This document shows, in pieces, positions 45,938 to 54,573 of a stretch of DNA of 64,000 bases (its first letter is position 1; each line of letters begins with the position of its first letter). The notes beneath the pieces are model-generated. The model did no database searches and was not told the origin of the DNA. It worked only from the letters and a program-made list of their open reading frames with translations. The stretch lies in the NCBI RefSeq assembly GCF_027482425.1, contig NZ_JAIXWA010000029.1:31680-95679 (forward strand), written 5' to 3'. The translations under genes and the position numbers were made by a program. Source of the DNA: Flavobacterium sp. (GTDB taxonomy: Bacteria > Bacteroidota > Bacteroidia > Flavobacteriales > Flavobacteriaceae).

Positions 45938-46005
45938 CGCATCAAATTGGCAACCTTCTCCAAGAGGGGCAGCAAAAAACCCGACACTTTCGTATCGGGT
46001 TTTTT
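45938..46005 (+). repeat. Degenerate att-like site followed by terminator
   Basis: CCAAGAGGGGCAGC at 45960-45973 differs from the att core by one base. The preceding 22 bases (CGCATCAAATTGGCAACCTT) resemble those of the scar at 43265. A hairpin AAAAAACCCGA / TCGGGTTTTTT (45974-46005) follows directly and can terminate transcripts from both sides. Confidence 0.7.
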
Positions 46006-46048
46006 ATTTCTCAATTGGGATAAAACGTTTATTTCAAGCCAAGCTTCT

Positions 46049-46831
46049 TTATTCATTTTTAAATATTTTTGAGTGGTATTTTTCAAGTGTTTCTCCAACA
46101 GAGTACCCTTTAATTAGTAAAGGTAAAGTATCAGACGCCGTCTCAAAAAATGGGATTTTATTCATTTCGATCTCAAGATCTAGCTCTTTTTTTGATAAAT
46201 AATGCTTGGCCACATCAAGGTATGTCCCGTTCATTAAATGTTTAAATTCGTGTTGAAAAATTACAGCGGCAAATCCTTCAAGCCTACCTGTTATAATTGC
46301 TCCATTTTCGTTTTGACATTGGTATTCAACCCATTCATAGGTGGCTACATTACCTCTTTTTTCGCCATCAGCACTCAAACAGCCATGCCAAAAGTTTTTC
46401 TTGGTTGAGGACACTTTAGTGATAATGGGATTGATAAATACTTGTTTTTGTACTGGACCCAAAATTTTGTACCGCGGATTATCCGATTTTGCTTCGATTA
46501 TAAATACTTGCAATCGTTTACCCATTTGATTGGCGGCGATACCTACCCCTGATTTTTGAACCATCAAGTCGTACATATTGTCTATTAATTCACGTAAGGC
46601 AGGTGAATTAAATTCTTGATCCGTTATCCTTCTGGGAGGCAAATACAATGCGCTTTTCTCTCTTCCTTTTTGGGTTGCAGGAATTTGTTGGAGTATTTCC
46701 AATTTGTCTTTTTGAACATTTAATGTAAGCGATTGGTCAATGGTTTTACAGCTTTTTAAACCCATAGTGGTACTTAAAGTTAAAATGATTATACAAATTG
46801 ATTTACGTTGTGATTGATTCGTTTTTACCAT
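46049..46831 (-). CDS. Exported peptide-deformylase-like protein
   Basis: Residues 75-205 match peptide deformylase: motif 1 GVGIAANQ (95-102), motif 2 HGCLS (149-153; the usual EGCLS has lost Glu) and motif 3 QHEFKH (193-198; the usual HEFDH has Lys). The metal ligands C151, H194 and H198 and the catalytic E195 remain. Unlike normal deformylases it has a hydrophobic export signal (about 10-27) ending at C28, possibly a lipobox (LKSC is atypical). It lies 60 bases downstream of the Tat-exported ammonia-lyase, so it probably acts in the same periplasmic pathway. The substrate may not be formyl-methionine. Confidence 0.75.
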   Translation of the reverse strand: MVKTNQSQRKSICIIILTLSTTMGLKSCKTIDQSLTLNVQKDKLEILQQIPATQKGREKSALYLPPRRITDQEFNSPALRELIDNMYDLMVQKSGVGIAANQMGKRLQVFIIEAKSDNPRYKILGPVQKQVFINPIITKVSSTKKNFWHGCLSADGEKRGNVATYEWVEYQCQNENGAIITGRLEGFAAVIFQHEFKHLMNGTYLDVAKHYLSKKELDLEIEMNKIPFFETASDTLPLLIKGYSVGETLEKYHSKIFKNE

Positions 46832-46891
46832 AATTTATGCGGTGCTTTTTTACGATTTAATGCTGTTGAAGGTCGCCTATAGTGACCTATT

Positions 46892-49270
46892 TTATTTTTT
46901 ATGCATCAGTTCCATCACAATAGAACCAACCTCTACCACAGCTTCTTCCGGCAAATAAGCTGTGTCACTGATGCCCGAAATGACTCGTGTTATGTCGTGA
47001 TCAACTTTACCGCGATAGTTCCAAATTGAAGCTGTTGCAACAGTAATATAGACCGAAAAGTTACGGTGTATGGTTCCCGGTCTTTCACCTATAATGTGAA
47101 TAATACAATGTTTGCGCGTTGTGTCTTTACCAAAAAGATGCTCCCCAATCTGATAGCCTGCGCGTACACGACCGTTACGAATTACAATTGGCGTTTCTGT
47201 AACGGTTAAATTTTGCATTATTAAATGCTTGTAAAGAGCAGGAAGAAATTTGTCGAGATGCCCTTCATCCATAAGGGATTTGGTATTCAGACCATCAGAT
47301 ATAATAATTTGAACATCGGGCGTGTTGTTTTTCAGTTTTTTGCTGAGGGTTTCTATTTTATGCAAAGCATCCGGAGAAAGGCGCTCACCACTGGTTGGAT
47401 GATAAACATAATCAATTCTGTTAGCAGACATAGATGCCACCACTAAGGCGTTTTGGATAGCGTGCAGATAGGAAGGTTCCCATTCAGTCCACAAGCAATA
47501 CTTCGCATCTTTATACAGCTCCCGTATTTCATGGTCTAATGCCGGTTGAAGCATCCATGGCTTTTCTCCATATCCTTCAGCGATAGGAACTCCTCTTTTA
47601 CGGATACGTTCGATTGCAGCTTTACCTTCAGATAAAATTTCGGTATCGTTACGGAAGTCGCCTTTAGCTTTACAATAGCGTAAATACACTTGATTGGGTT
47701 GGCCAAAAAGCGTTGTTGGTTTATTATCATTTCCTATAACGCCTATACGTTTAAAGAACTCCCACATCTTATTATTCACTTTGTAACCAAATTGTTCCCG
47801 TATCCTGACATGGTCGGCAAAAGAAGTAGTAAGGTAACTGAGCATTGGATCGTTTTTTGTGGGTAAAGCCATTAAATATGCCGGATTAGCCGGCATGATT
47901 TGATCAATGCACCAATCCAAGTCGTCTAGCGTGACATCCATGTGCAGTGTAGTGCAGATGTCAAGACCAATGGTAAGTCCATGAAGTTTTCCCATTACAA
48001 GGTCTTCTAAGCAACAACGGACGAGTTGTTCTTTAGTACGAAATACTTCGGGTCCTATAAACCCTGCTACATCATTAAGAAATACCCAAGGCTCATTATT
48101 GCTTACTTTATTCGAATAGATGCGATGTTTTAAAGCCCTTAAGAAACCATATTTTCTAGCCTCATGAACCACCATATCGAAGCCCTCGCTATGACCGTTT
48201 GTAGCATCGGCTCCTTGGCCTGTTTCGGCATAGAGTCCAAATAGCTTATCTCTCCTGTTATCGGCATAGGCTTGCATTTTTTCGATTGTGACATCGAAAG
48301 TTTGATTGGCGGCAACTGTACTCGCTATGCTTTGAAACCAAATTCCTGTGGTGTAAGGCTGCATATTTTCGACACTGGCTTGTATGTCAATATGGGAAAG
48401 CACGCAATTGGGCATCGTTTCTTCCAAGCCAAAGGTGACTAATACATCATGTAAAGCCGCTTCAATTCGTGCCACCATAACAGGATCACTTGAAACCGGA
48501 TTGGTTCCGAGCACTAAGTCTCCCACACCATATGACCAAGCATCAAATACCTGCCAAATAATATCTTCGACATTATCGGTTGGAGAATTGGGTTGTACTC
48601 TCGCACTTAAATAACCTTTCTCACCGATATTGCTATTGGGTAATTGATTGAATACTTTACTGCTAACACTTATTAGTTCATCGTTTGACATCAGTTTTAC
48701 AACCAATGCGATAACATCACTTGTAAGCGAAGGCATAATCCGCTTAATATTTTCTTCATCCGATTCGAGCAAGAAATTTTTTAACTCTAAAAAGGTCATT
48801 TGTATTACCTGTGCATCAAAAAAAGTAGTGTTTTGAATCAGGTCGTATAAAGCATCTTTGAAAAGCGGTTGTTCAATAACAGCCGACAGCTTGGTATTGG
48901 CTATAAGTATTCTTGCCGATTGTCTTGCCGATTCATTAGATGCCGCTATACCCAATAACGCATCGCCTTCTTTAAATTCATTAGCAGCACCAATCAATTT
49001 TTTATAAAGGCTTACATCAAATCCTCCGGTCTCTCTGTAGATGTAAGTAAAAATATCCTCATTTTTCAGAGGTGTTTTAATATCGATTAAGGCTTGGGAA
49101 GACTCGTTTTGGGGAGCAAATGCATTAGCTCTTAAGAGGAATATTGAAGTACTTAATAATGATAATTGTGTCAAGAATTTGCGGCGAGGTATAGTAGGAA
49201 CAGTAGCATCTTTAAGTGGGTTTACCAGATTTCTACTGCTGTATTTGATATTCTTTTTAATTTTACTCAT
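46892..49270 (-). CDS. Tat-exported fused ethanolamine ammonia-lyase (EutB-EutC)
   Basis: From ATG 49270 the protein has 792 residues. A Tat signal with RRKFLTQLSLLS (RR at 29-30) precedes a hydrophobic stretch ending near 52. Residues 85-535 are an EutB large subunit retaining the residues equivalent to E. coli R160, Q162, N193, E287 and D362: R224 and Q226 (SARVQPN), N257 (GTNP), E349 (YAETGQG) and D437 (GLDICTT). Residues 590-790 are EutC (ISDGLNTKSL, HIIGERPGT at 725-733). The enzyme uses adenosylcobalamin to turn ethanolamine into acetaldehyde and ammonia. Fusion, a Tat signal and the absence of other eut genes nearby are all unusual. Tat would allow export after cofactor loading. Confidence 0.85.
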   Translation of the reverse strand: MSKIKKNIKYSSRNLVNPLKDATVPTIPRRKFLTQLSLLSTSIFLLRANAFAPQNESSQALIDIKTPLKNEDIFTYIYRETGGFDVSLYKKLIGAANEFKEGDALLGIAASNESARQSARILIANTKLSAVIEQPLFKDALYDLIQNTTFFDAQVIQMTFLELKNFLLESDEENIKRIMPSLTSDVIALVVKLMSNDELISVSSKVFNQLPNSNIGEKGYLSARVQPNSPTDNVEDIIWQVFDAWSYGVGDLVLGTNPVSSDPVMVARIEAALHDVLVTFGLEETMPNCVLSHIDIQASVENMQPYTTGIWFQSIASTVAANQTFDVTIEKMQAYADNRRDKLFGLYAETGQGADATNGHSEGFDMVVHEARKYGFLRALKHRIYSNKVSNNEPWVFLNDVAGFIGPEVFRTKEQLVRCCLEDLVMGKLHGLTIGLDICTTLHMDVTLDDLDWCIDQIMPANPAYLMALPTKNDPMLSYLTTSFADHVRIREQFGYKVNNKMWEFFKRIGVIGNDNKPTTLFGQPNQVYLRYCKAKGDFRNDTEILSEGKAAIERIRKRGVPIAEGYGEKPWMLQPALDHEIRELYKDAKYCLWTEWEPSYLHAIQNALVVASMSANRIDYVYHPTSGERLSPDALHKIETLSKKLKNNTPDVQIIISDGLNTKSLMDEGHLDKFLPALYKHLIMQNLTVTETPIVIRNGRVRAGYQIGEHLFGKDTTRKHCIIHIIGERPGTIHRNFSVYITVATASIWNYRGKVDHDITRVISGISDTAYLPEEAVVEVGSIVMELMHKK

Positions 49271-49333
49271 GAACTGAAGTATTATCACTCCGATTTTTTA
49301 AGCCCTTATGGCAAAGAATTATAGGAAATTAAA

Positions 49334-50131
49334 TTAGTTTGAAATCCCAGCAATTATTCTTAATGGTGCGCCACTTCCTTTACCAATTTTCATAGGTAAT
49401 GCTACCACAAAAATATTGGTAGCAGGAAGTTTGTCCAAATTAGCCAAATTTTCAAAACCCGGTTTATTGTTCCCCATTAAAATTTGATGGGTTTTAAAAT
49501 CTGTAGACTGACCGTAATCTAAACTTGGGGTATCTAAACCTATAGCTTTTACAGCCCTTTCTTTAATCAACCAAGAAGTAGTTTTGGGATCTATACCGGG
49601 AAAATGTAATTCGGGTATAGCTTCAATACCGGTTTTCGGAGTTCCGAAATAATCGCCTCGATTGGGATAATATTTTCCATATCCGGTTTTGAATAAAATG
49701 ATGGTATTGTTTTCGATTTTTCCGTTTTCCATTTCCCAATTGGTAATATCGGCAACAGATATTTGGTAATCTCGGTTAGCTAATGCATTTTTAGAAACAT
49801 CAATTACTACTGCTTTTCCAGTTAAACTTTTCAAAGGCAATTGATCAACGGTGTGTTTGCCTTTCGCAAAATGAATTGGTGCATCCAAATGAGTTCCTCC
49901 ATGTTCAGGGGCACAAATGGAATAAGAAGAATAATAATATCCCTTGGGTGTAAAACCTTCTGCATCGGCATGGTGAATAAAGGTAGTTTTGTTATTAGGC
50001 CAATACAAAGTTGTACTGTCAAAACTATGGGTCAAATCAATCCAATTCAGATTGTTCAAATCGAAACTTTCATTTGATTTTTTACTACACGAGACAAATA
50101 AAATGGATAAAAAAAATAGTAGATATTTCAT
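49334..50131 (-). CDS. Cyclase-family (kynurenine-formamidase-like) lipoprotein
   Basis: The 265-residue protein has a lipoprotein signal (LFFLSILFVSC, C15). The cyclase-family metal motif HGGTHLDAPIHF lies at 77-88 (H77, H81, D83, H87), with LFKTGYGKYY and AIGLDTPSLDYG further on. The family hydrolyses amides such as N-formylkynurenine, or lactam-like rings, with a divalent metal. As a lipoprotein it would act in the periplasm or at the outer membrane. It is first in the probable operon with the ammonia-lyase (63 bases apart) and the deformylase-like gene. Confidence 0.85.
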   Translation of the reverse strand: MKYLLFFLSILFVSCSKKSNESFDLNNLNWIDLTHSFDSTTLYWPNNKTTFIHHADAEGFTPKGYYYSSYSICAPEHGGTHLDAPIHFAKGKHTVDQLPLKSLTGKAVVIDVSKNALANRDYQISVADITNWEMENGKIENNTIILFKTGYGKYYPNRGDYFGTPKTGIEAIPELHFPGIDPKTTSWLIKERAVKAIGLDTPSLDYGQSTDFKTHQILMGNNKPGFENLANLDKLPATNIFVVALPMKIGKGSGAPLRIIAGISN

Positions 50132-50218
50132 AAAATGATTTAAATAATTTACTCGAAATCAATAATTTTTACAATAATAATTAAATATAAAAGATATTTT
50201 TAATGTGAATAATAAGTT

Positions 50219-50226
50219 CAAAGATA
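50219..50226 (-). promoter_or_regulatory. Bacteroidota -7 element for the cyclase/ammonia-lyase operon
   Basis: On the minus strand TATCTTTG matches TAnnTTTG exactly and lies 87 bases before the ATG at 50131. A weak CTTG lies 16 bases upstream. No cobalamin riboswitch consensus was found in the leader. Confidence 0.5.
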
Positions 50227-50372
50227 TAATAAAGTAATTATTCAAGTTGAAACCTAAAAAGTTATTTAATTCGTCAATAAGGATAAACGGATTTTATTTA
50301 AAAAATATTCAATTATCAAAAAAACAATAAAAGGATGCAATATGATTTTTTATAGAGATTAATAGTATTTAA

Positions 50373-50406
50373 ATCAAATGAGTAACTTTCTACAAGAAGG
50401 AACGCA
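50373..50406 (+). repeat. Strongly degenerate att-like scar
   Basis: ATCAAATGAGTAACTTTCTA followed by CAAGAAGGAACGC aligns with the scars at 43265 and 45938 (shared ATCAAA, GTAACTTTCT and CAAGA-GG--GC). It marks the outer boundary of the block holding the exported-enzyme operon. Confidence 0.5.
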
Positions 50407-50455
50407 AAAATGATAAAAAGATAATACTTTTATAGCGCAACCTTTTTTATGTTTT

Positions 50456-50563
50456 ATGGATAAACTAGTTCAATTCCTTAAAAAATACCGAAATGAAGTA
50501 ATCGTGGGTGTGCTTGTATTTCTATTCTTGATTTTCAGAGATGTGATAAAGTCCTTCTTATAA
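50456..50563 (+). CDS. Possible 35-residue single-span membrane peptide
   Basis: ATG to TAA encodes MDKLVQFLKKYRNEVIVGVL and a further hydrophobic segment ending KSFL: a basic amphipathic start and one membrane span. Size and shape resemble small toxin-like or regulatory membrane peptides. No promoter or homology evidence is available. It is the only coding candidate in the 635-base gap between 50131 and 50767. Confidence 0.35.
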   Translation: MDKLVQFLKKYRNEVIVGVLVFLFLIFRDVIKSFL

Positions 50564-50660
50564 AATTGCAGTGAATTCAACCTTTCAATTTTCTGATTGT
50601 GACATACTCAATCATCGCATTACAGTTGCATCTTTCGTCGAAAAGTTGGGCAAACAACAG

Positions 50661-50691
50661 AAAGCCTTCACATTAATATGAGAGCTTTTTT
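50661..50691 (+). terminator. Imperfect hairpin resembling the tRNA-Asn terminator
   Basis: AAAGCCTTCACAT...ATATGAGAGCTTT with T6 resembles the hairpin after tRNA-Asn (27760) and the one at 43309. It may be the original chromosomal terminator of the tRNA locus, pushed 23 kb downstream by successive insertions, which is an inference. Confidence 0.5.
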
Positions 50692-50766
50692 GATTTCGAT
50701 AATTTATAGGCCTATGTTTTTACTATTTTCTTTTCTCAGAAAAACTAAACCGCTATGATGTCGGTT

Positions 50767-51051
50767 TTACTGCAATTCTTGACCCGCAACCCGATCAATG
50801 ATTTTCGCCAGCGCTACATCTTTCTCGGTAACTCCTGAATGCGTATGGGTGGATAATTTGATATGGACCCGTTGGTAACAATTGGTCCATTCGGGATGAT
50901 GGTCGTGAACTTCGGCATGAAAGGCGATTTCGGTCATAAAACAAAATGCTTTTTTAAAATCAGAGAATTCAAAGGTTTTCTCCAAAGCATTGGAGGTAAA
51001 CGTCCACGTAGGGACTTCCAAAGCCAATTCTGATGTCGTCCAAAGTTTCAT
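50767..51051 (-). CDS. phhB: 4a-hydroxytetrahydrobiopterin dehydratase
   Basis: The 94-residue protein fits the pterin-4a-carbinolamine dehydratase family in length and motif: EVHDHHPEWTNCYQRVHIKL, with the active-site histidines, and THTHSGVTEKDVALAKIID. It recycles the pterin cofactor of aromatic amino-acid hydroxylases. No hydroxylase gene is in the window. It is the first backbone gene after the insertion hot spot. Confidence 0.93.
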   Translation of the reverse strand: MKLWTTSELALEVPTWTFTSNALEKTFEFSDFKKAFCFMTEIAFHAEVHDHHPEWTNCYQRVHIKLSTHTHSGVTEKDVALAKIIDRVAGQELQ

Positions 51052-51150
51052 ACGCGCTAATTTGATAGAAAATTACTTTAGCGAGATCAAATGCTATCGC
51101 TCCCTCAAAAGTAGCATTTTCCGTTGGTTTCTCAAGCAAAAGAACAGCCC

Positions 51151-52083
51151 TTACGCCAACAATTGTTTGATATCAATATCTTCGGGTAAGCGCCCTACAT
51201 TTTGCAACTTGATCGCCGCCAAACGCTGAGCTACAGTCAAACGCTGCTCCCATCCAAAGCCTTCTAACCCGGCGTACAAGAATCCCGTCCAAAAGGCATC
51301 GCCTGCTCCAGTCGTGTCTTTAATATCTTCTAAAGGCAAGGCTTTTTGCGTGATCAATCCTTCTTCCGTATCCGAAAGCACTACCCCTTTTTTTCCTTTG
51401 GTCAAACACACGGTTTTCGCTCCAAAATCATGGAAAAAATCAAAAATATAATCCTCCGATTTAAACGCAGCAAACAACCGATAGCAATCGTCTTCACTGA
51501 CTTTCACCAAGGGATTATTGGATAAATACGCTTTAATCACTGTCATCGCCTCTTCTCGGTTGGGCCAAATTCGTTCGGAAAAATTCAAATCTATACTCAA
51601 TTGTAACCCTAAGGCTGCAGCACGCTGGGCACCGTCCAAAATTGTATCCCGAGCAGGTTGTTTACTCAAGGCAAAACAAGTGGTATGAAAAATACGCGCC
51701 GTCTCCAACAAAGCATCGGGCAATTGCGCCAATTCAATTTCCCCATCAGCTTGACGATACGGAATAAAATCGGGGGTGTCGGTCGATTTTGAAACCACAA
51801 TCACCGACGTGGGCGTGTGCTCCAAACGCCGAATAACTGACGTATTCACCTGATTAGCTTTAAGTTTTCGCAAGGCATAATCCCCAAAACCATCTTGACC
51901 ACAAGACGCTACCAACAACGATTGTAAACCCAAGCGCGCTGCATTAACCGCCACATTCGTAGGGGAACCCCCTAAAAATCGGTGAAAATCCTTGGTTTGG
52001 TTAATTGACGTATTGACCTCATGACCGATTAAATCAATCAGTAATTCGCCAACACAAATAATATCTAAAGTAGTCGTTTTCAT
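51151..52083 (-). CDS. PfkB-family carbohydrate kinase, probable fructokinase
   Basis: The start at 52083 (MKTTTLDIICVGELLIDLIG) is chosen over an ATG at 52167 inside the neighbouring gene. The protein has the PfkB signatures LGGSPTNVAVNAARLG near 44-60 and the ATP/catalytic motif DTTGAGDAFWTGFLYA near 250 (catalytic Asp in GAGD). It overlaps the invertase gene stop by four bases (ATGA). Operon partners make fructose the likely substrate, giving fructose-6-phosphate in the cytoplasm. Confidence 0.88.
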   Translation of the reverse strand: MKTTTLDIICVGELLIDLIGHEVNTSINQTKDFHRFLGGSPTNVAVNAARLGLQSLLVASCGQDGFGDYALRKLKANQVNTSVIRRLEHTPTSVIVVSKSTDTPDFIPYRQADGEIELAQLPDALLETARIFHTTCFALSKQPARDTILDGAQRAAALGLQLSIDLNFSERIWPNREEAMTVIKAYLSNNPLVKVSEDDCYRLFAAFKSEDYIFDFFHDFGAKTVCLTKGKKGVVLSDTEEGLITQKALPLEDIKDTTGAGDAFWTGFLYAGLEGFGWEQRLTVAQRLAAIKLQNVGRLPEDIDIKQLLA

Positions 52084-53273
52084 AAGGAATCCGCAACAAA
52101 TAAACGGGTGGATGAATGAATATAGTGGTGCACTAAAACCGAAGCCGCTGCACTCCAAGTGCACCAAGACACTCCATTGGGCGCTTCCGTTTGGGAATTA
52201 AAATTCTCATAAAAGGCAAAATCCTCACGGGCATTGGCAGCATCCAACGCCGATTGCAATGCTTTGGCTGCCGCAAGGTCACCCCGTTGCGCCAAAACCA
52301 TTCCATAAAACCCATTGACCATGGGCCAACTCCCGCCATTATGGAATTCAAAAGGATAATTGCGAAATTCATACTTGCAATTGCTGTGCAATAATTGCCA
52401 ATCGGACTCCTCCTCAGTTACTGGGGGCCAAAAAGCAGGCAAGAGCTGCATAGGTAACGCATGCGCCTGTTCTTTCATATACGTCAATAACGCAGTTTGT
52501 AGCTCAGGCGACCCCAAATCCAAGAGTAAAAACAAGGCATGGGCAAAGGCATCAAAACGGTTTTTGTACCCCGCCGGATTCAATGCACAGGGTAAATATC
52601 CCTGCCACGTCCATTCTTGATAGGCGCGCTCATGGTAATGTTCACCATGGGTACCAGGCGTAAAATTATGGAGTACTTGGTGGGTAATCGCATTTATTTT
52701 ACTTGCATATTGCGCGTTGGGACTACAGGCATGTACGCCACGCAGCGCCCAGATACGCAGTAATTGGTCATACAATACATAGCCATCGGTGATGTACTCA
52801 TCAGCCCAATTTCCAGACAAAGGAATATACATCAAATGCCGGTGATTGAATTCCCAATACTCCATTACCTGCAAGGCTTTTTCAACGGATTGTTTATTTT
52901 CATGAAAAAATGCGTGATCGCCTGTAAGAAGCGCATATTGAGTGACGCCAATCACAAACCAAGTGGTTGCATCTACACGTCCTGCCAACCCGCCATAACT
53001 CACTGCTTCGGTACCGTCTTCGATAATGGCAACATTGGAGGGAATGGTACCTAGTGAGTGCTGGTGTTGGGCTAAGGTAGTCAACGTATTGCGAAACGCT
53101 ACAATCAAATGGGTATCCCCCGACACCAAAGCCGCCAAGCCACAAATTACACCATCACGCGCCCACACCCGATGGTAATTGGTGACAGGTTGCACAGAAG
53201 CCAAAAAGCCCTGTGGTGAAGCTGCTTTTTGCAATAAAGCCAATGCTTTAGGATAAACGGCTTCCATCCTCAA
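52080..53273 (-). CDS. GH100-type neutral invertase
   Basis: The 397-residue protein has YHRVWARDG (33-41), GRVDATTWFVI (99-109, candidate acid D101) and YPFEFHNGGSWP (306-317, candidate base E309). The last two match the catalytic blocks of GH100 neutral/alkaline invertases. An (alpha/alpha)6 barrel fits the helical pattern. There is no signal peptide, so it would hydrolyse imported sucrose in the cytoplasm, consistent with the neighbouring symporter and kinase. It could also be labelled amylo-alpha-1,6-glucosidase-like in automatic annotation. Its start overlaps the transporter gene by 26 bases. Confidence 0.78.
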   Translation of the reverse strand: MRMEAVYPKALALLQKAASPQGFLASVQPVTNYHRVWARDGVICGLAALVSGDTHLIVAFRNTLTTLAQHQHSLGTIPSNVAIIEDGTEAVSYGGLAGRVDATTWFVIGVTQYALLTGDHAFFHENKQSVEKALQVMEYWEFNHRHLMYIPLSGNWADEYITDGYVLYDQLLRIWALRGVHACSPNAQYASKINAITHQVLHNFTPGTHGEHYHERAYQEWTWQGYLPCALNPAGYKNRFDAFAHALFLLLDLGSPELQTALLTYMKEQAHALPMQLLPAFWPPVTEEESDWQLLHSNCKYEFRNYPFEFHNGGSWPMVNGFYGMVLAQRGDLAAAKALQSALDAANAREDFAFYENFNSQTEAPNGVSWCTWSAAASVLVHHYIHSSTRLFVADSL

Positions 53274-54570
53274 TGAGTTTTGCTTTGGGTTTCATGCGCA
53301 AGGTGAGCAAAGCGCTACACAACAAAAATACGCCCGCCAATGTAACCGCATTCCGCGCATCGTTGTGGAGTACTTCTTTTAAAATATAACCAAACGTGAG
53401 GTTTTGAATAATCATAGGAATCACAATCATCATATTGATAATTCCCATGTATACCCCATACCGTTCTTTGGGGATATCGCCCACTACAATCAAATACGGA
53501 ATGCCCATCATACTCGCCCAACCAATACCAAAACCGGTAATTGCAAAAAACAATAAGCTTTTATCCGTAAGATGTGGGAAGGCCAGAAAACCCAAAGCGG
53601 CTGCCGTTAAGCAAATCGCGTGGGTGATACGGGGACTGTATTTTTTGGCAACACCCACCAAGGCAAAGGCCACCAGGAAGGTTACCACATTGTACCAGCC
53701 GTTGACCAATCCCGTCCAACGCACCGCCTGTTCATAGGCCTCAGGATTGCTTTGTGGCGTCGCATTCCAGAGCGAAAGGGCAATACTCTTGGACGAATTT
53801 TGCCAATAGCAAAACAAGGCATACCATTGAAAGAGGTAAACCAATGCCAACTGCCACATGATTTTGGGCATCACCCGAATGGCCGAAGCAATTTCTTGTA
53901 GCGGCTCTAAAAACCCTTTTGAGGCTGCTTTCATATGCGCCAATTCTTCGGGGGAAGGCGGTATTTCGGTGGTGGTACGCATGCTCCACCAAATGGATCC
54001 AACAGAACAAATAGCGCCCAAAAAGAACGAAGCAAACACCCAAGTGGGAAGGGAACCCGTTTTACCCATAATAATTAAAGGAAAAACAAAAAGGGAAAGA
54101 TTGGCTAAAGTTTGTCCAAATCCCGTGAAAAAACTTTGCATTTGAAAACCCAAAGGACGTTGTTCGTCATTTAACTTGTCGGCCACAAACGCGCGATAAG
54201 GTTCCATGGCCATATTATTGCCCGCATCCAAAATCCAAAGCAAACCAGCTGCCATCCAAAGCGAACTGCTGAAAGGAAAAGCAATTAAAGCCAAACTACA
54301 CAACAAAGCGCCGATCAAAAAGTAAGGTTTTCTTCGCCCCCATCGCGGATGCCATGTTTTGTCGCTTAAGGCCCCAATAATGGGTTGTACAACCAAACCT
54401 GTTACGGGTCCCGCCAGATTGAGTAAGGGAATTTCATCGGGACTAGCGCCTAAAAAATCGTAAATAGGGTTCACCGCACTTTGCTGTAAGCCAAAACTGT
54501 ACTGAATGCCGAAAAAACCCACATTCATGTGGAGGATTTGCCAAAAACGTAACGTTGGTTTCTGCCTCAT
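53248..54570 (-). CDS. MFS sugar symporter of the SLC45/sucrose type
   Basis: The 440-residue protein has twelve predicted membrane spans. The motif [20 protein letters not shown] followed by [12 protein letters not shown] near the second and third spans is typical of the GPH/SLC45 sucrose-H+ symporter group. It should move sucrose or a related disaccharide across the inner membrane. It overlaps the invertase gene by 26 bases and follows the glutaredoxin-like gene by three. Confidence 0.85.
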   Translation of the reverse strand: MRQKPTLRFWQILHMNVGFFGIQYSFGLQQSAVNPIYDFLGASPDEIPLLNLAGPVTGLVVQPIIGALSDKTWHPRWGRRKPYFLIGALLCSLALIAFPFSSSLWMAAGLLWILDAGNNMAMEPYRAFVADKLNDEQRPLGFQMQSFFTGFGQTLANLSLFVFPLIIMGKTGSLPTWVFASFFLGAICSVGSIWWSMRTTTEIPPSPEELAHMKAASKGFLEPLQEIASAIRVMPKIMWQLALVYLFQWYALFCYWQNSSKSIALSLWNATPQSNPEAYEQAVRWTGLVNGWYNVVTFLVAFALVGVAKKYSPRITHAICLTAAALGFLAFPHLTDKSLLFFAITGFGIGWASMMGIPYLIVVGDIPKERYGVYMGIINMMIVIPMIIQNLTFGYILKEVLHNDARNAVTLAGVFLLCSALLTLRMKPKAKLIEDGSRLS

Positions 54571-54573
54571 GGA

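Noticed and set aside
45904..46098. Minus-strand ORF of 64 residues covering the terminator and the end of the deformylase-like gene
   Set aside because: It reads through the att-like scar and hairpin and has no ribosome-binding or domain support.
50132..50766. Cobalamin riboswitch upstream of the ammonia-lyase operon
   Set aside because: No B12-box-like sequence or suitable multi-stem structure was seen on the minus strand; only a -7 promoter element is supportable.
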